A stretch of DNA of 5,677 nt, from the NCBI GenBank assembly GCA_030640905.1, contig DAOWIM010000212.1:1-5677 (forward strand). Reading direction: 5' to 3'. A program made the translations under genes and the position numbers. Within the stretch, counting starts at the first letter, position 1. Every line of letters begins with the position of its first letter. This DNA is from a bacterium. GTDB taxonomy: Bacteria > Zixibacteria > MSB-5A5 > GN15 > FEB-12. The notes below the pieces were generated by a model. That model saw only the letters and a program-made list of their open reading frames with translations. It had not been told where the DNA came from and ran no database searches. Below are positions 1 through 5,677 of the stretch, one piece after another.

Positions 1-186
1 TCCCGTTAGAAAACGTGATATCTGCGAAATCAAGCGCGGGATGAACGGAACGCCCAAATTCCACAGGAAATGAACAAACCTATGAATCGTAATGGCATGG
101 AATCCGGGATAGAGCAGAAACTCAATATTTTTCGAGGCCGGATCATTACGGTAGATCGCCTTGATGTCTTCAAATAGAGCCAGCAT
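1..186 (-). CDS. cysE: Serine O-acetyltransferase, N-terminal part (truncated by window edge)
   Basis: This gene encodes the enzyme that acetylates L-serine with acetyl-CoA to O-acetylserine, the first step of cysteine synthesis in the cytoplasm. Only the first 62 codons are in the window; the gene continues beyond base 1. The visible protein starts MLALFEDIKAIYRNDPAS and contains YPGFHAITIHRFVHFLW (about residues 26-42), the characteristic helical N-terminal region of the family: acidic DI start, NDPA, YPG-hAi-hR-aH-lW. It ends at TG, just where the family's EIHPGA left-handed beta-helix motif would normally begin. The start lacks the long N-terminal extension of the E. coli-type enzyme, so it fits the shorter form. 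The ATG at 186 has only a weak ribosome site, and the gene begins 26 bases after the cysK stop, so translation from a shared cysK-cysE transcript is likely. The catalytic beta-helix domain itself cannot be checked here. Confidence 0.88.
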   Translation of the reverse strand, partial: MLALFEDIKAIYRNDPASKNIEFLLYPGFHAITIHRFVHFLWNLGVPFIPRLISQISRFLTG

Positions 187-212
187 TAATCAGTCCAGTC
201 AAATATGGTAAC

Positions 213-1133
213 TCAGGTAAGATGCTCAAAGAGAACGGTTGATAGATATCTCTCGCCGGTATCGGCCACCACCCCCACGACAGTCTTGCCGGGTCCGAGC
301 TTCCTGGCCACATGGAGAGTTGCCCAGATGCCGGCTCCTGAAGAAATTCCAACCAGAATGCCTTCCTGGCGCGCCATCTCACGAGCGGTATTGATCGCAT
401 CTTCGTTCTTCACCGGTATGACCTCATCGACAACATCGGAATTATAATTCTCCGGCACAAATCCAGCGCCGATCCCCTGAATCGGGTGCGGACCGGGGGA
501 ACTTCCGGAAAGTACCGCCGAGGCATCCGGTTCCACCGCCACGATGTGGCAATCATATTTTTCTTTCAACGTCTTCCCGGCTCCACTAATCGTACCTCCG
601 GTCCCAACACCAGCGACAAAAGCGTCGAGATTGATATCTTCCAAATCATCGATAATTTCCCTGGCGGTTGTCGTACGATGAATCTCCGGATTGGATGGGT
701 TGGCAAACTGGAACGGTTGGAAGTAATCGTCACGTCCAGCCAGCTCTTCGGCTCTGTTGATAGCGCCTTTCATACCTTCTGAACCGGGCGTGAGAATAAT
801 CTCAGCTCCGAAAAATTTCAATAGAGATCGACGTTCCAGACTCATCGTCTCCGGCATCGTAAAGACACACTGGTAGCCTTTTGCTGCTGACACCATCGCC
901 AGAGCAATTCCAGTGTTACCGGAAGTCGGCTCGATTATTGTCATCCCCGGCTTGAGCGAACCATCTTTTTCAGCCGCTTCAATCATGGCAAACCCGATCC
1001 GGTCTTTCACCGAACCACCCGGGTTAAAACTCTCCAGTTTGGCATAAACAGTAGCAGCGTCCGAACCGACCAGACGGTTTAAGCGAACCAGCGGCGTATG
1101 CCCGATAGCTTCAACGATACTGTCGAATCTCAA
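213..1133 (-). CDS. cysK: Cysteine synthase A (O-acetylserine sulfhydrylase)
   Basis: A PLP enzyme that converts O-acetylserine and sulfide to L-cysteine and acetate in the cytoplasm. With a TTG start the protein is 306 residues, normal for CysK, and begins MRFDSIVEAIGHTPLVRL as the family does. Visible motifs, in order: NPGGSVKDRIG with the PLP Schiff-base lysine at K43; the substrate-carboxylate loop TSGNTG at 70-75; the PLP-phosphate loop GTGGT at 177-181; HPIQGIGAGFVP at 216-227; and GISSGA at 262-267, whose Ser264 should contact the PLP ring nitrogen. No key residue is missing. The frame stays open upstream as far as 1547, but the upstream residues look nothing like CysK and overlap the divergent gene. 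The TTG at 1133 has AAGGAG six bases before it, whereas the in-frame ATG at 1181 has no ribosome site. The gene is followed by cysE after 26 bases, giving a cysteine operon. CysK is chosen over CysM because of the motif set and length, but the substrate range (for example cystathionine beta-synthase-like activity) is not provable here. Confidence 0.95.
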   Translation of the reverse strand: MRFDSIVEAIGHTPLVRLNRLVGSDAATVYAKLESFNPGGSVKDRIGFAMIEAAEKDGSLKPGMTIIEPTSGNTGIALAMVSAAKGYQCVFTMPETMSLERRSLLKFFGAEIILTPGSEGMKGAINRAEELAGRDDYFQPFQFANPSNPEIHRTTTAREIIDDLEDINLDAFVAGVGTGGTISGAGKTLKEKYDCHIVAVEPDASAVLSGSSPGPHPIQGIGAGFVPENYNSDVVDEVIPVKNEDAINTAREMARQEGILVGISSGAGIWATLHVARKLGPGKTVVGVVADTGERYLSTVLFEHLT

Positions 1134-1139
1134 AATTCT

Positions 1140-1145
1140 CTCCTT
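1140..1145 (-). promoter_or_regulatory. Shine-Dalgarno that fixes the TTG start of cysK
   Basis: Read on the minus strand, AAGGAG is followed by six bases (AGAATT) and then TTG at 1133-1131. The motif and spacing are near ideal. The protein that follows starts exactly where CysK family members start. This decides the start against the ATG at 1181, which has no purine-rich site in front of it. Confidence 0.8.
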
Positions 1146-1288
1146 GTTCTGGGCCGCCTTGCCAATCTGGTCAGAGCACATACTTATAATCTTATATCGG
1201 ACAAAATGGCGCCTTGCGTTATTAATAGTCTGGCCGCCGCCCTGTTCCCTGACAGATTCCGGTTGCCAGACGGTCTTTCCGACCTTAG

Positions 1289-1303
1289 ATTGGTGCCACC
1301 AAT
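1289..1303. promoter_or_regulatory. 15-bp interrupted palindrome, candidate operator
   Basis: ATTGGTG and CACCAAT are perfect inverted arms of seven bases around a single central C. The element lies 44 bases before the ATG of the rightward gene and about 155 bases before the cysK start, where a dimeric regulator could act on either promoter. A seven-base palindrome can arise by chance in a region this size at a modest rate, and no known regulator consensus was recognised, so the role is inferred. Confidence 0.35.
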
Positions 1304-1347
1304 AAGCGAGTATTCTATTAAATGCAGAATAATCAGGGAGAAAATTG

Positions 1348-3366
1348 ATGAAGCGACTTTGCTGTGTAATAACTGCCCTGTCAATGATTCTAACCGTCGG
1401 ATCTACAATCGGTGCCGACCAGCCACTGCCACCGGGTGATAGCCCGCCACCAACCGTTTTCGACCGAATCAAGCAGACTGGCTCCGCTGAAGATTTCGAC
1501 AACGCCGCCCATGTCATTGTATATGATTCCCTCCTAAACAAGGTCAACGAACTCGGGATATCGTATATCGAGAGCTATATGCTCAAAAAAGTGCTCACCG
1601 AAAAAGGTTGCCGCAATCTCTCGGTCCTGACCGAAGGGTACGAGCCGCTTTCCAGTCATGTTGAAATCCGCGAAGTCAATATCATCCGGGGTGATTCAGC
1701 GATACCGGTTCCGGTCGAGGCGGTTCTCGACCTTCCTGCTCCGCAAAGTGGGATATTCTGGGGTGACCGGATCAAGATGTTGCAGCTACCGCGACTGTAT
1801 GTCGGCGATGGAATCGAAGTGAAGAAATTCCGCAAAGGGTACTCCTATGCCCTGCTTGACGAGACCTCGGTAACGCCTGACGACGAACGGTACATCCCGC
1901 CGATGCCCGGAGAGTATTTCGATATTGTCATTTTCGAGTCGGTGGAACCGATTATCCGAAAAAAATACGTTCTACAGGTTCCGGTGAGTAAGCGCATCCA
2001 TTCGGAGATATACAACGGTCCGATGTTCAGCAGCACCACCTACGATGAAAACAGCACCACCTACACCTGGTGGACAACCGATGTTCCGGCGTGGGAACCA
2101 GAACCGTCGCGCCCCGACAAAAGCGATCTTCTGGCCAAGGTTGTGATCGCGACTGTCGAAAGCTGGGAAGCCAAGAGCCGATGGTTCTTCGACGCCAACA
2201 AAAACCAGTTCGATGTCACCGAACCTATTCAGGCGAAGGTCGATGAAATCTTTGCCACCGCTGGTGTAACCAACGGCACCGAGGAAGAAAAAGCGTTCGA
2301 GTTGGTTCACTGGGTGGCTCAGAACATTCGGTACTCCGGCCAGACAATGGGCGAAGGTGAAGGCTTCACTCTACACTCTGGCGAAATGATATTCGAACAA
2401 CGCAGCGGTGTCTGCAAAGATATCGCCGGAATGTTAGTGACGATGATGCGTGCCGCGAAGATGGATTCGTACGCCGCCATGACTCAAGCCGGTAGTCGCA
2501 TCGAAAAAGTTCCCGCCGATCAGTTCAACCATTGCGTTGTCGCGCTAAGAAAGGCCGACGGCAGATTTGTCATGTACGATCCCACCTGGGTGCCGTACTA
2601 TCGGGACATCTGGAGCAAATCCGAATCCGAACAGCATTACCTGATTGGTTCTCCCGAAGGTCAAGGCGTTGGCCAGATTGACTTCAGCCCCGCCGAAGAG
2701 TCACCATTGATTATCAAGAGCACGGCCAAAATCCTTGCCGATGGCACTCTGGAAGGAACGTTCCGACTCGACAGCGACGGGAGAATGGATGGTCGCCTTC
2801 GCGCCCTGTTCGCTTACTATCGCACTGCCCGGTTGGATCACATACTGGCCTCGAAACTTTCCGACCTCAGCAACCGGGCTGAACTACTTGGCTACAAACA
2901 TGGCGACGTTCATGATTTCAACAAATCAATGTGGTGGGAGATCAGCTACCGCGTCCCGGAGTATGCCATATCCATCGACGGCGGTCTGGAGTTTGCCAGT
3001 CCGGTCATGCAGTTTACTAAAGATGATCGCACTTTCTTCCGCCCCGCCACCTATGACTGGGACGATGATCGGCACGACGATCTCTTCTTCTATTCAACAC
3101 AGCTTCTTGACTGTACCGAAACAATCAAACTTCCCAACGGCTACAGCATCGCCGATCCCGTTCAAAGCGAAGAGATCGACGAAACATACGCCTCGTTCAA
3201 AGGCACCAGCGTCACCAAGGGGAACAAACTGACCGTCACCCAGCAAGCCGCAATTAAACGAAGACAGATTCCACCCGACGGTTACGATGGTTTCCGCAAG
3301 GCCATTGATGAATTCAAAGAATATGCTGGAACTGTATTCCGCGCAGAGAAAGGGGGTGCCAAATGA
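1348..3366 (+). CDS. Exported DUF3857/transglutaminase-like protein with complete catalytic triad
   Basis: A 672-residue protein of the DUF3857 plus transglutaminase-core type; the substrate is unknown. Residues 1-23 form a Sec signal peptide (MKR, then a hydrophobic stretch, small residues near IGA), followed by a Pro-rich linker (26-35). Residues about 45-215 resemble the beta-rich DUF3857 region, including LPRLYVGDGIEVKKFRKG at 147-164. The papain-fold core runs about 315-415. Its triad is intact: Cys356 in SGVCKDIAG, His395 in QFNHCVVALR and Asp411 in MYDPTW, with family-like spacing of 39 and 16. Residues about 455-672 are a beta-rich C-terminal region like that of other family members. 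Members may act as transglutaminase, peptidase or amidase. ATG 1348 is preferred over the adjacent TTG 1345 because GGGAG (1336-1340) lies seven bases before the ATG. The stop overlaps the next gene's start. It is probably secreted to the periplasm, with no membrane segment after the signal. Confidence 0.87.
   Translation: MKRLCCVITALSMILTVGSTIGADQPLPPGDSPPPTVFDRIKQTGSAEDFDNAAHVIVYDSLLNKVNELGISYIESYMLKKVLTEKGCRNLSVLTEGYEPLSSHVEIREVNIIRGDSAIPVPVEAVLDLPAPQSGIFWGDRIKMLQLPRLYVGDGIEVKKFRKGYSYALLDETSVTPDDERYIPPMPGEYFDIVIFESVEPIIRKKYVLQVPVSKRIHSEIYNGPMFSSTTYDENSTTYTWWTTDVPAWEPEPSRPDKSDLLAKVVIATVESWEAKSRWFFDANKNQFDVTEPIQAKVDEIFATAGVTNGTEEEKAFELVHWVAQNIRYSGQTMGEGEGFTLHSGEMIFEQRSGVCKDIAGMLVTMMRAAKMDSYAAMTQAGSRIEKVPADQFNHCVVALRKADGRFVMYDPTWVPYYRDIWSKSESEQHYLIGSPEGQGVGQIDFSPAEESPLIIKSTAKILADGTLEGTFRLDSDGRMDGRLRALFAYYRTARLDHILASKLSDLSNRAELLGYKHGDVHDFNKSMWWEISYRVPEYAISIDGGLEFASPVMQFTKDDRTFFRPATYDWDDDRHDDLFFYSTQLLDCTETIKLPNGYSIADPVQSEEIDETYASFKGTSVTKGNKLTVTQQAAIKRRQIPPDGYDGFRKAIDEFKEYAGTVFRAEKGGAK
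3350..3358 (+). promoter_or_regulatory. Strong ribosome-binding site inside the end of the upstream gene
   Basis: AAGGGGGTG differs by one base from AAGGAGGTG, the complement of the 16S rRNA tail. It lies four bases before the ATG at 3363, or six if counted from the G run. It sits within the last codons of the upstream gene, whose TGA overlaps this ATG as ATGA. This supports the start choice and coupled translation at high yield of both proteins. Confidence 0.65.
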
Positions 3367-5300
3367 CTACGACACGCCACCACGCTGCTACAATCATAGC
3401 CTGTGCCATTCTGGTAATCGCCCTGAGTGCGTGCAACCTGCGAGCACAGATGTCGATCGACGAAGAATACAATATCGCCGAGTTGATGACAATCGCCGAG
3501 CAAACATACGATCTGACCAGCGAAGACGCTATCCTGCTGCTTGATGGTCTCCATCAGGAATGGAGCGCCGACGGCAAGCTCACCACCGTGATGCATCAGA
3601 TCGTCTGGATCAGCACTGATTATGGCATCGAAGAATACGGCGACCGGCGCGTGCCGTACGATCACCAACGCTGCGCCTTCAATGTCACCACCGTTCGAAC
3701 CTGGCGCGACGGACAGTGGTGGGTGACCGGTGAGACCGGCATGGTCGAGACTCTGCCCCGTGCGGTACGAGGAGCCTACGACTATACTAACATGCGCGAG
3801 ATGATGCTGTTGCATGACGGCCTTGAGATCCCCTGCATCCTCGAAGTTGCGTATTCAATCGAAGATAAAGAACCGTTCCGAGCAGGCGCTGAAGGGATGT
3901 GGACATTTGCCCGCGAGATGCCTGCGGTGCGCTCCAAGTTTGTACTGGAAGTACCGTCCGGATTCCAGCAGCCGTATGTCGCTACCGATGATGTCCCCGC
4001 ACCGATCATCGAGCAGACGGCACCGGGAGAATCAGACATCTACACCTGGGAGATGGGCCCGGTCGATGCCCTGCCCCTCCCCCATACCGCTGATCCGGCG
4101 AGCGATGTTTCCCATATCACCTGGTCCACATTTTCCGACTGGGCGGCCTTTGGTGGGTATCTTTCCAAAACATTCTTCACTGCCGCAAATCTGGACGGTG
4201 CGTTAAACGATGCGATAGACTCGCTGACTACACAGTCACGCAATGAACGCGAACTGGTTGAACTGATTGCCGATTTTGTGAGTGATCACGTTCGGTATAT
4301 CGGCTACTCAGAACAGTACTGGTGGCCATCACCGCGGACAGCCGCCCGCATCTACGCAACCGGCTATGGACACCGCCTTGATCGCGCCATTCTTGCGGCG
4401 GCGATGTATAAGGCCGCCGGTATGAGCGCGACACCACTTTTCATTGGCAAAGAGTATGGCACGATTGATCTTACTGCACCGACACTGGCCCGTTTCGACG
4501 GAGTTTGTGTATCGGTGTTGGGACCTGACAATACCTCGGCATACTACAACCCCTCTGACGGATCACTTACCAACAGTCCCCTCGCAACACAGGGACCATT
4601 TCCAGGTCGCACTTTTTGGAATGATCTGAAGCAGACAACGCCAACCTTCGGAGAACCAAGCTCCGGCGTGATGCGAGTTCGTCTTGATCTTTCTCTCAAT
4701 GATGCAAAGGATGCTCTAACTGGAAACGGCTTCTATGAAGGCACCGGCTTTTTCAATTGCTACGACCAGATGCAAGGATTCTCCGAGGAAGCTCGCGAGT
4801 ACTTGGAGTCGTTCGTCTCTGGGGTGATTGACGAAGCCGAAATCAGCCAGTGCAACCCCGTGCAGTTTGATGGCGAGGCTGTTTCATTTGGGTTTGATCT
4901 CATCGTCCCGCTTCCCGACAAAGACGACCAGGGACGTATTCCGCTCGTCATTGGTGAACCGGAAGATGGTCTGATAGACCGCTTGCCCGATCACGTTCAC
5001 TTGTACGACCAGCGCCGGGGATCGTCGGTACGCCTTCCCGGACCATTGACACAGAGTATCGACATTAGGCTCGATCTCGACGGGCTGGAAATCATCTATG
5101 CACCAAAGCAGGTGAACACCACAGACGACAACGGCACGTTTGCTCTCCAGATCAGCCAAGATGAGGAGAAGCTTCGCTTCAACAGAGAGCTTCATCTGGC
5201 AAAAAACATCTATCGATCTGAAGAGTGGCCGGCGCTGCGAACGCTGTTGCTTTCGGAAACACACGAACGAAACCAGACAATCCTGTTAAAACTGAAATGA
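3363..5300 (+). CDS. Probable lipoprotein, DUF3857/transglutaminase-like pseudoenzyme
   Basis: A 645-residue paralog of the preceding protein with the same layout. The N-terminus has basic residues, a hydrophobic stretch (11-23) and a lipobox LSAC with Cys24, predicting a lipid-anchored exported protein; cleavage by signal peptidase I after LRA (28) is the alternative. The DUF3857-like region spans about 50-200. The transglutaminase-like core spans about 295-400 and keeps the fold signature: a VRYIGY strand, AAMYKAAGM helix, then FDGVCVSV and YYNPSDG. The triad positions are lost: GYGHRLDRA has Arg338 where GDCKDKA-type motifs have Cys, Gly380 replaces His, and Asn396 replaces Asp, with the 16-residue His-Asp spacing kept. 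Residues about 430-645 form the C-terminal region, including LEIIYAP at 574-580, and end in a long helix typical of the family. The frame is uninterrupted, so this is not decay. The gene is translationally coupled to its active paralog, which suggests a partner, scaffold or ligand-binding role. Confidence 0.85.
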   Translation: MTTTRHHAATIIACAILVIALSACNLRAQMSIDEEYNIAELMTIAEQTYDLTSEDAILLLDGLHQEWSADGKLTTVMHQIVWISTDYGIEEYGDRRVPYDHQRCAFNVTTVRTWRDGQWWVTGETGMVETLPRAVRGAYDYTNMREMMLLHDGLEIPCILEVAYSIEDKEPFRAGAEGMWTFAREMPAVRSKFVLEVPSGFQQPYVATDDVPAPIIEQTAPGESDIYTWEMGPVDALPLPHTADPASDVSHITWSTFSDWAAFGGYLSKTFFTAANLDGALNDAIDSLTTQSRNERELVELIADFVSDHVRYIGYSEQYWWPSPRTAARIYATGYGHRLDRAILAAAMYKAAGMSATPLFIGKEYGTIDLTAPTLARFDGVCVSVLGPDNTSAYYNPSDGSLTNSPLATQGPFPGRTFWNDLKQTTPTFGEPSSGVMRVRLDLSLNDAKDALTGNGFYEGTGFFNCYDQMQGFSEEAREYLESFVSGVIDEAEISQCNPVQFDGEAVSFGFDLIVPLPDKDDQGRIPLVIGEPEDGLIDRLPDHVHLYDQRRGSSVRLPGPLTQSIDIRLDLDGLEIIYAPKQVNTTDDNGTFALQISQDEEKLRFNRELHLAKNIYRSEEWPALRTLLLSETHERNQTILLKLK

Positions 5301-5311
5301 GATACTGAAGA

Positions 5312-5354
5312 TTAACTGGCGGCGACAGTACAAGAACGTACTGTCGCCTGTTAA
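5312..5354 (+). terminator. Hairpin after the exported-protein pair, no U-tract
   Basis: GGCGACAGTAC (5321-5331) and GTACTGTCGCC (5338-5348) are perfect 11-base arms around a six-base loop, AAGAAC. TTAAC (5312-5316) and GTTAA (5350-5354) can add an outer stem across a 4/1 internal loop. It begins 11 bases after the stop at 5300 and ends 36 bases before the next start, the usual place for a transcription end. No run of U follows on either strand, so it may be a U-less terminator, an mRNA 3'-end stabiliser, or a processing site in a read-through transcript. Confidence 0.6.
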
Positions 5355-5390
5355 CACATAAACATCACGGCACAAATCAAGAGATAAAAG

Positions 5391-5677
5391 ATGGCAAAAG
5401 TTCTTGATGTTGATGACATAATGGGGAACGCTGCTCAGGCGGCGCACGAGTTCAAGCAACTTGACCAGGAGCATACCGATCGCATCGTACGGGCCGTCTA
5501 CAAAACAGCATTCAATGCCCGCATAAAACTGGCACAGATGGCTTTCGATGAAACCGGCCTCGGCAAGGTTGAAGACAAGATTATCAAGAATGTGATCGCT
5601 ACCCGATACGTTTACAACGACATCAAGAACCAGAGAACGGCCGGGCTGATCTCGGTTGACGAAGAACGCGGTATCGA
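5391..5677 (+). CDS. adhE: CoA-acylating aldehyde dehydrogenase of the AdhE type, N-terminal part (truncated by window edge)
   Basis: The first 95 codons of an acetaldehyde/acetyl-CoA dehydrogenase, a cytoplasmic fermentation enzyme that interconverts acetyl-CoA and acetaldehyde with NADH. The visible N-terminus has AAQAAHEFKQLDQEHTDRIV (14-33), AARIPLA-like NARIKLAQMAFDETGLG (42-58), and the hallmark KVEDKIIKN (59-67) followed by TRYVYNDIKNQRTAGLIS (71-88). These match AdhE and its single-domain acetylating relatives better than EutE/PduP. The nucleotide-binding loop and catalytic Cys lie outside the window, so the enzyme could be the roughly 870-residue bifunctional AdhE, with its iron alcohol dehydrogenase half, or a single-domain enzyme of about 450-500 residues. 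ATG 5391 is chosen because homology starts close behind it; AAGAGA six bases upstream is a modest ribosome site. The upstream hairpin suggests separate transcription from the exported pair. Confidence 0.8.
   Translation, partial: MAKVLDVDDIMGNAAQAAHEFKQLDQEHTDRIVRAVYKTAFNARIKLAQMAFDETGLGKVEDKIIKNVIATRYVYNDIKNQRTAGLISVDEERGI

Larger units (their letters stand above)
1134..1347. other. Divergent intergenic region between cysK and the transglutaminase-like pair
   Basis: This 214-base region must hold the promoters for both the leftward cys genes and the rightward exported-protein genes. It has AT-rich islands near 1181-1198 and 1301-1335, separated by GC-rich stretches. A TATAAT occurs at 1185-1190 on the plus strand and TAGAAT-like hexamers occur near 1311-1316 on the minus strand, but none has a good -35 hexamer at 16-18 bases, so no promoter is called. 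The only clear symmetric element is the palindrome at 1289-1303, listed separately. No riboswitch or T-box fold was recognised in the cysK leader by eye. Confidence 0.6.

Noticed and set aside
1185..1190. Perfect TATAAT as a plus-strand -10 box
   Set aside because: The nearest -35-like hexamer, TTGCCA at 1159-1164, is 20 bases away, which is too long, and the site is about 158 bases before the start codon. A promoter is possible but not supported.
1345..1347. TTG start for the first exported protein
   Set aside because: It would leave only four bases after GGGAG, and the next codon is ATG with seven-base spacing.
1184..1384. 66-codon minus-strand frame covering the divergent region
   Set aside because: It overlaps the start and signal peptide of the rightward gene, has no clear ribosome site, and its composition looks like translated non-coding DNA.
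1098..1439. 113-codon plus-strand reading frame across the divergent region
   Set aside because: It starts inside cysK on the opposite strand and ends inside the exported-protein gene in another frame. No ribosome site or recognisable domain was seen.
1134..1547. Upstream extension of the cysK frame to give a 444-residue protein
   Set aside because: The added 138 residues do not look like any CysK N-terminus, overlap the divergent gene's start and signal peptide, and a strong ribosome site sits directly before TTG 1133.
2735..3232. 165-codon plus-strand frame inside the first exported protein
   Set aside because: It lies wholly within the strong gene in another frame and has a low-complexity Ser/Thr/Pro composition typical of a frame-shifted reading.
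3282..3815. 177-codon minus-strand frame opposite the junction of the two exported proteins
   Set aside because: It is a shadow of two well-supported genes; no domain or initiation signal was seen.
3363..5300. Second exported protein as a decaying pseudogene
   Set aside because: The reading frame is complete, the export signal, C-terminal region and fold motifs are intact, and the start has a strong ribosome site. Only the catalytic residues are gone.
5349..5356. TGTTAACA as a Rex redox-repressor site controlling adhE
   Set aside because: Rex sites have TGTTAA and TTAACA half-sites separated by about four bases; here the halves overlap, and the element forms part of the hairpin arm.

Overview
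The window comes from a bacterium with about half G+C. The organism is probably Gram-negative, because it has two exported DUF3857/transglutaminase-type proteins, one with a lipobox. This gene style is common in Bacteroidota and related FCB lineages, including candidate phyla such as Zixibacteria. That placement is inference from gene style only; there is no rRNA or other marker here. No tRNA, rRNA, CRISPR array, insertion sequence or phage gene was seen.

Layout. Minus strand, left side: a cysteine biosynthesis pair. cysK (O-acetylserine sulfhydrylase, 213-1133) is followed after 26 bases by the first 62 codons of a serine O-acetyltransferase gene (cysE, 1-186, running off the left edge). Their products make O-acetylserine and convert it with sulfide to cysteine, and in known systems they bind each other. 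cysK most likely starts at a TTG codon behind a strong Shine-Dalgarno. The divergent region 1134-1347 holds a 15-bp interrupted palindrome that could be an operator.

Plus strand, centre: two large exported proteins in an overlapping pair (ATGA, 3363-3366). The first (1348-3366, 672 aa) has a DUF3857-like N-terminal region, a transglutaminase-like core with a complete Cys-His-Asp triad, and a C-terminal beta-rich region. The second (3363-5300, 645 aa, probable lipoprotein) has the same architecture, but all three triad positions are replaced (Cys to Arg, His to Gly, Asp to Asn). The pair therefore looks like an active papain-fold enzyme made together with a catalytically dead paralog. This is the most interesting feature of the window. 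The substrate and reaction are unknown.

Plus strand, right side: a perfect 11-bp hairpin at 5321-5348 with outer TTAAC/GTTAA arms lies after the pair and lacks a U-tract. After it begins a CoA-acylating aldehyde dehydrogenase of the AdhE type (5391 to the right edge, 95 codons visible). That gene is functionally unrelated to the exported pair and probably forms its own transcription unit.
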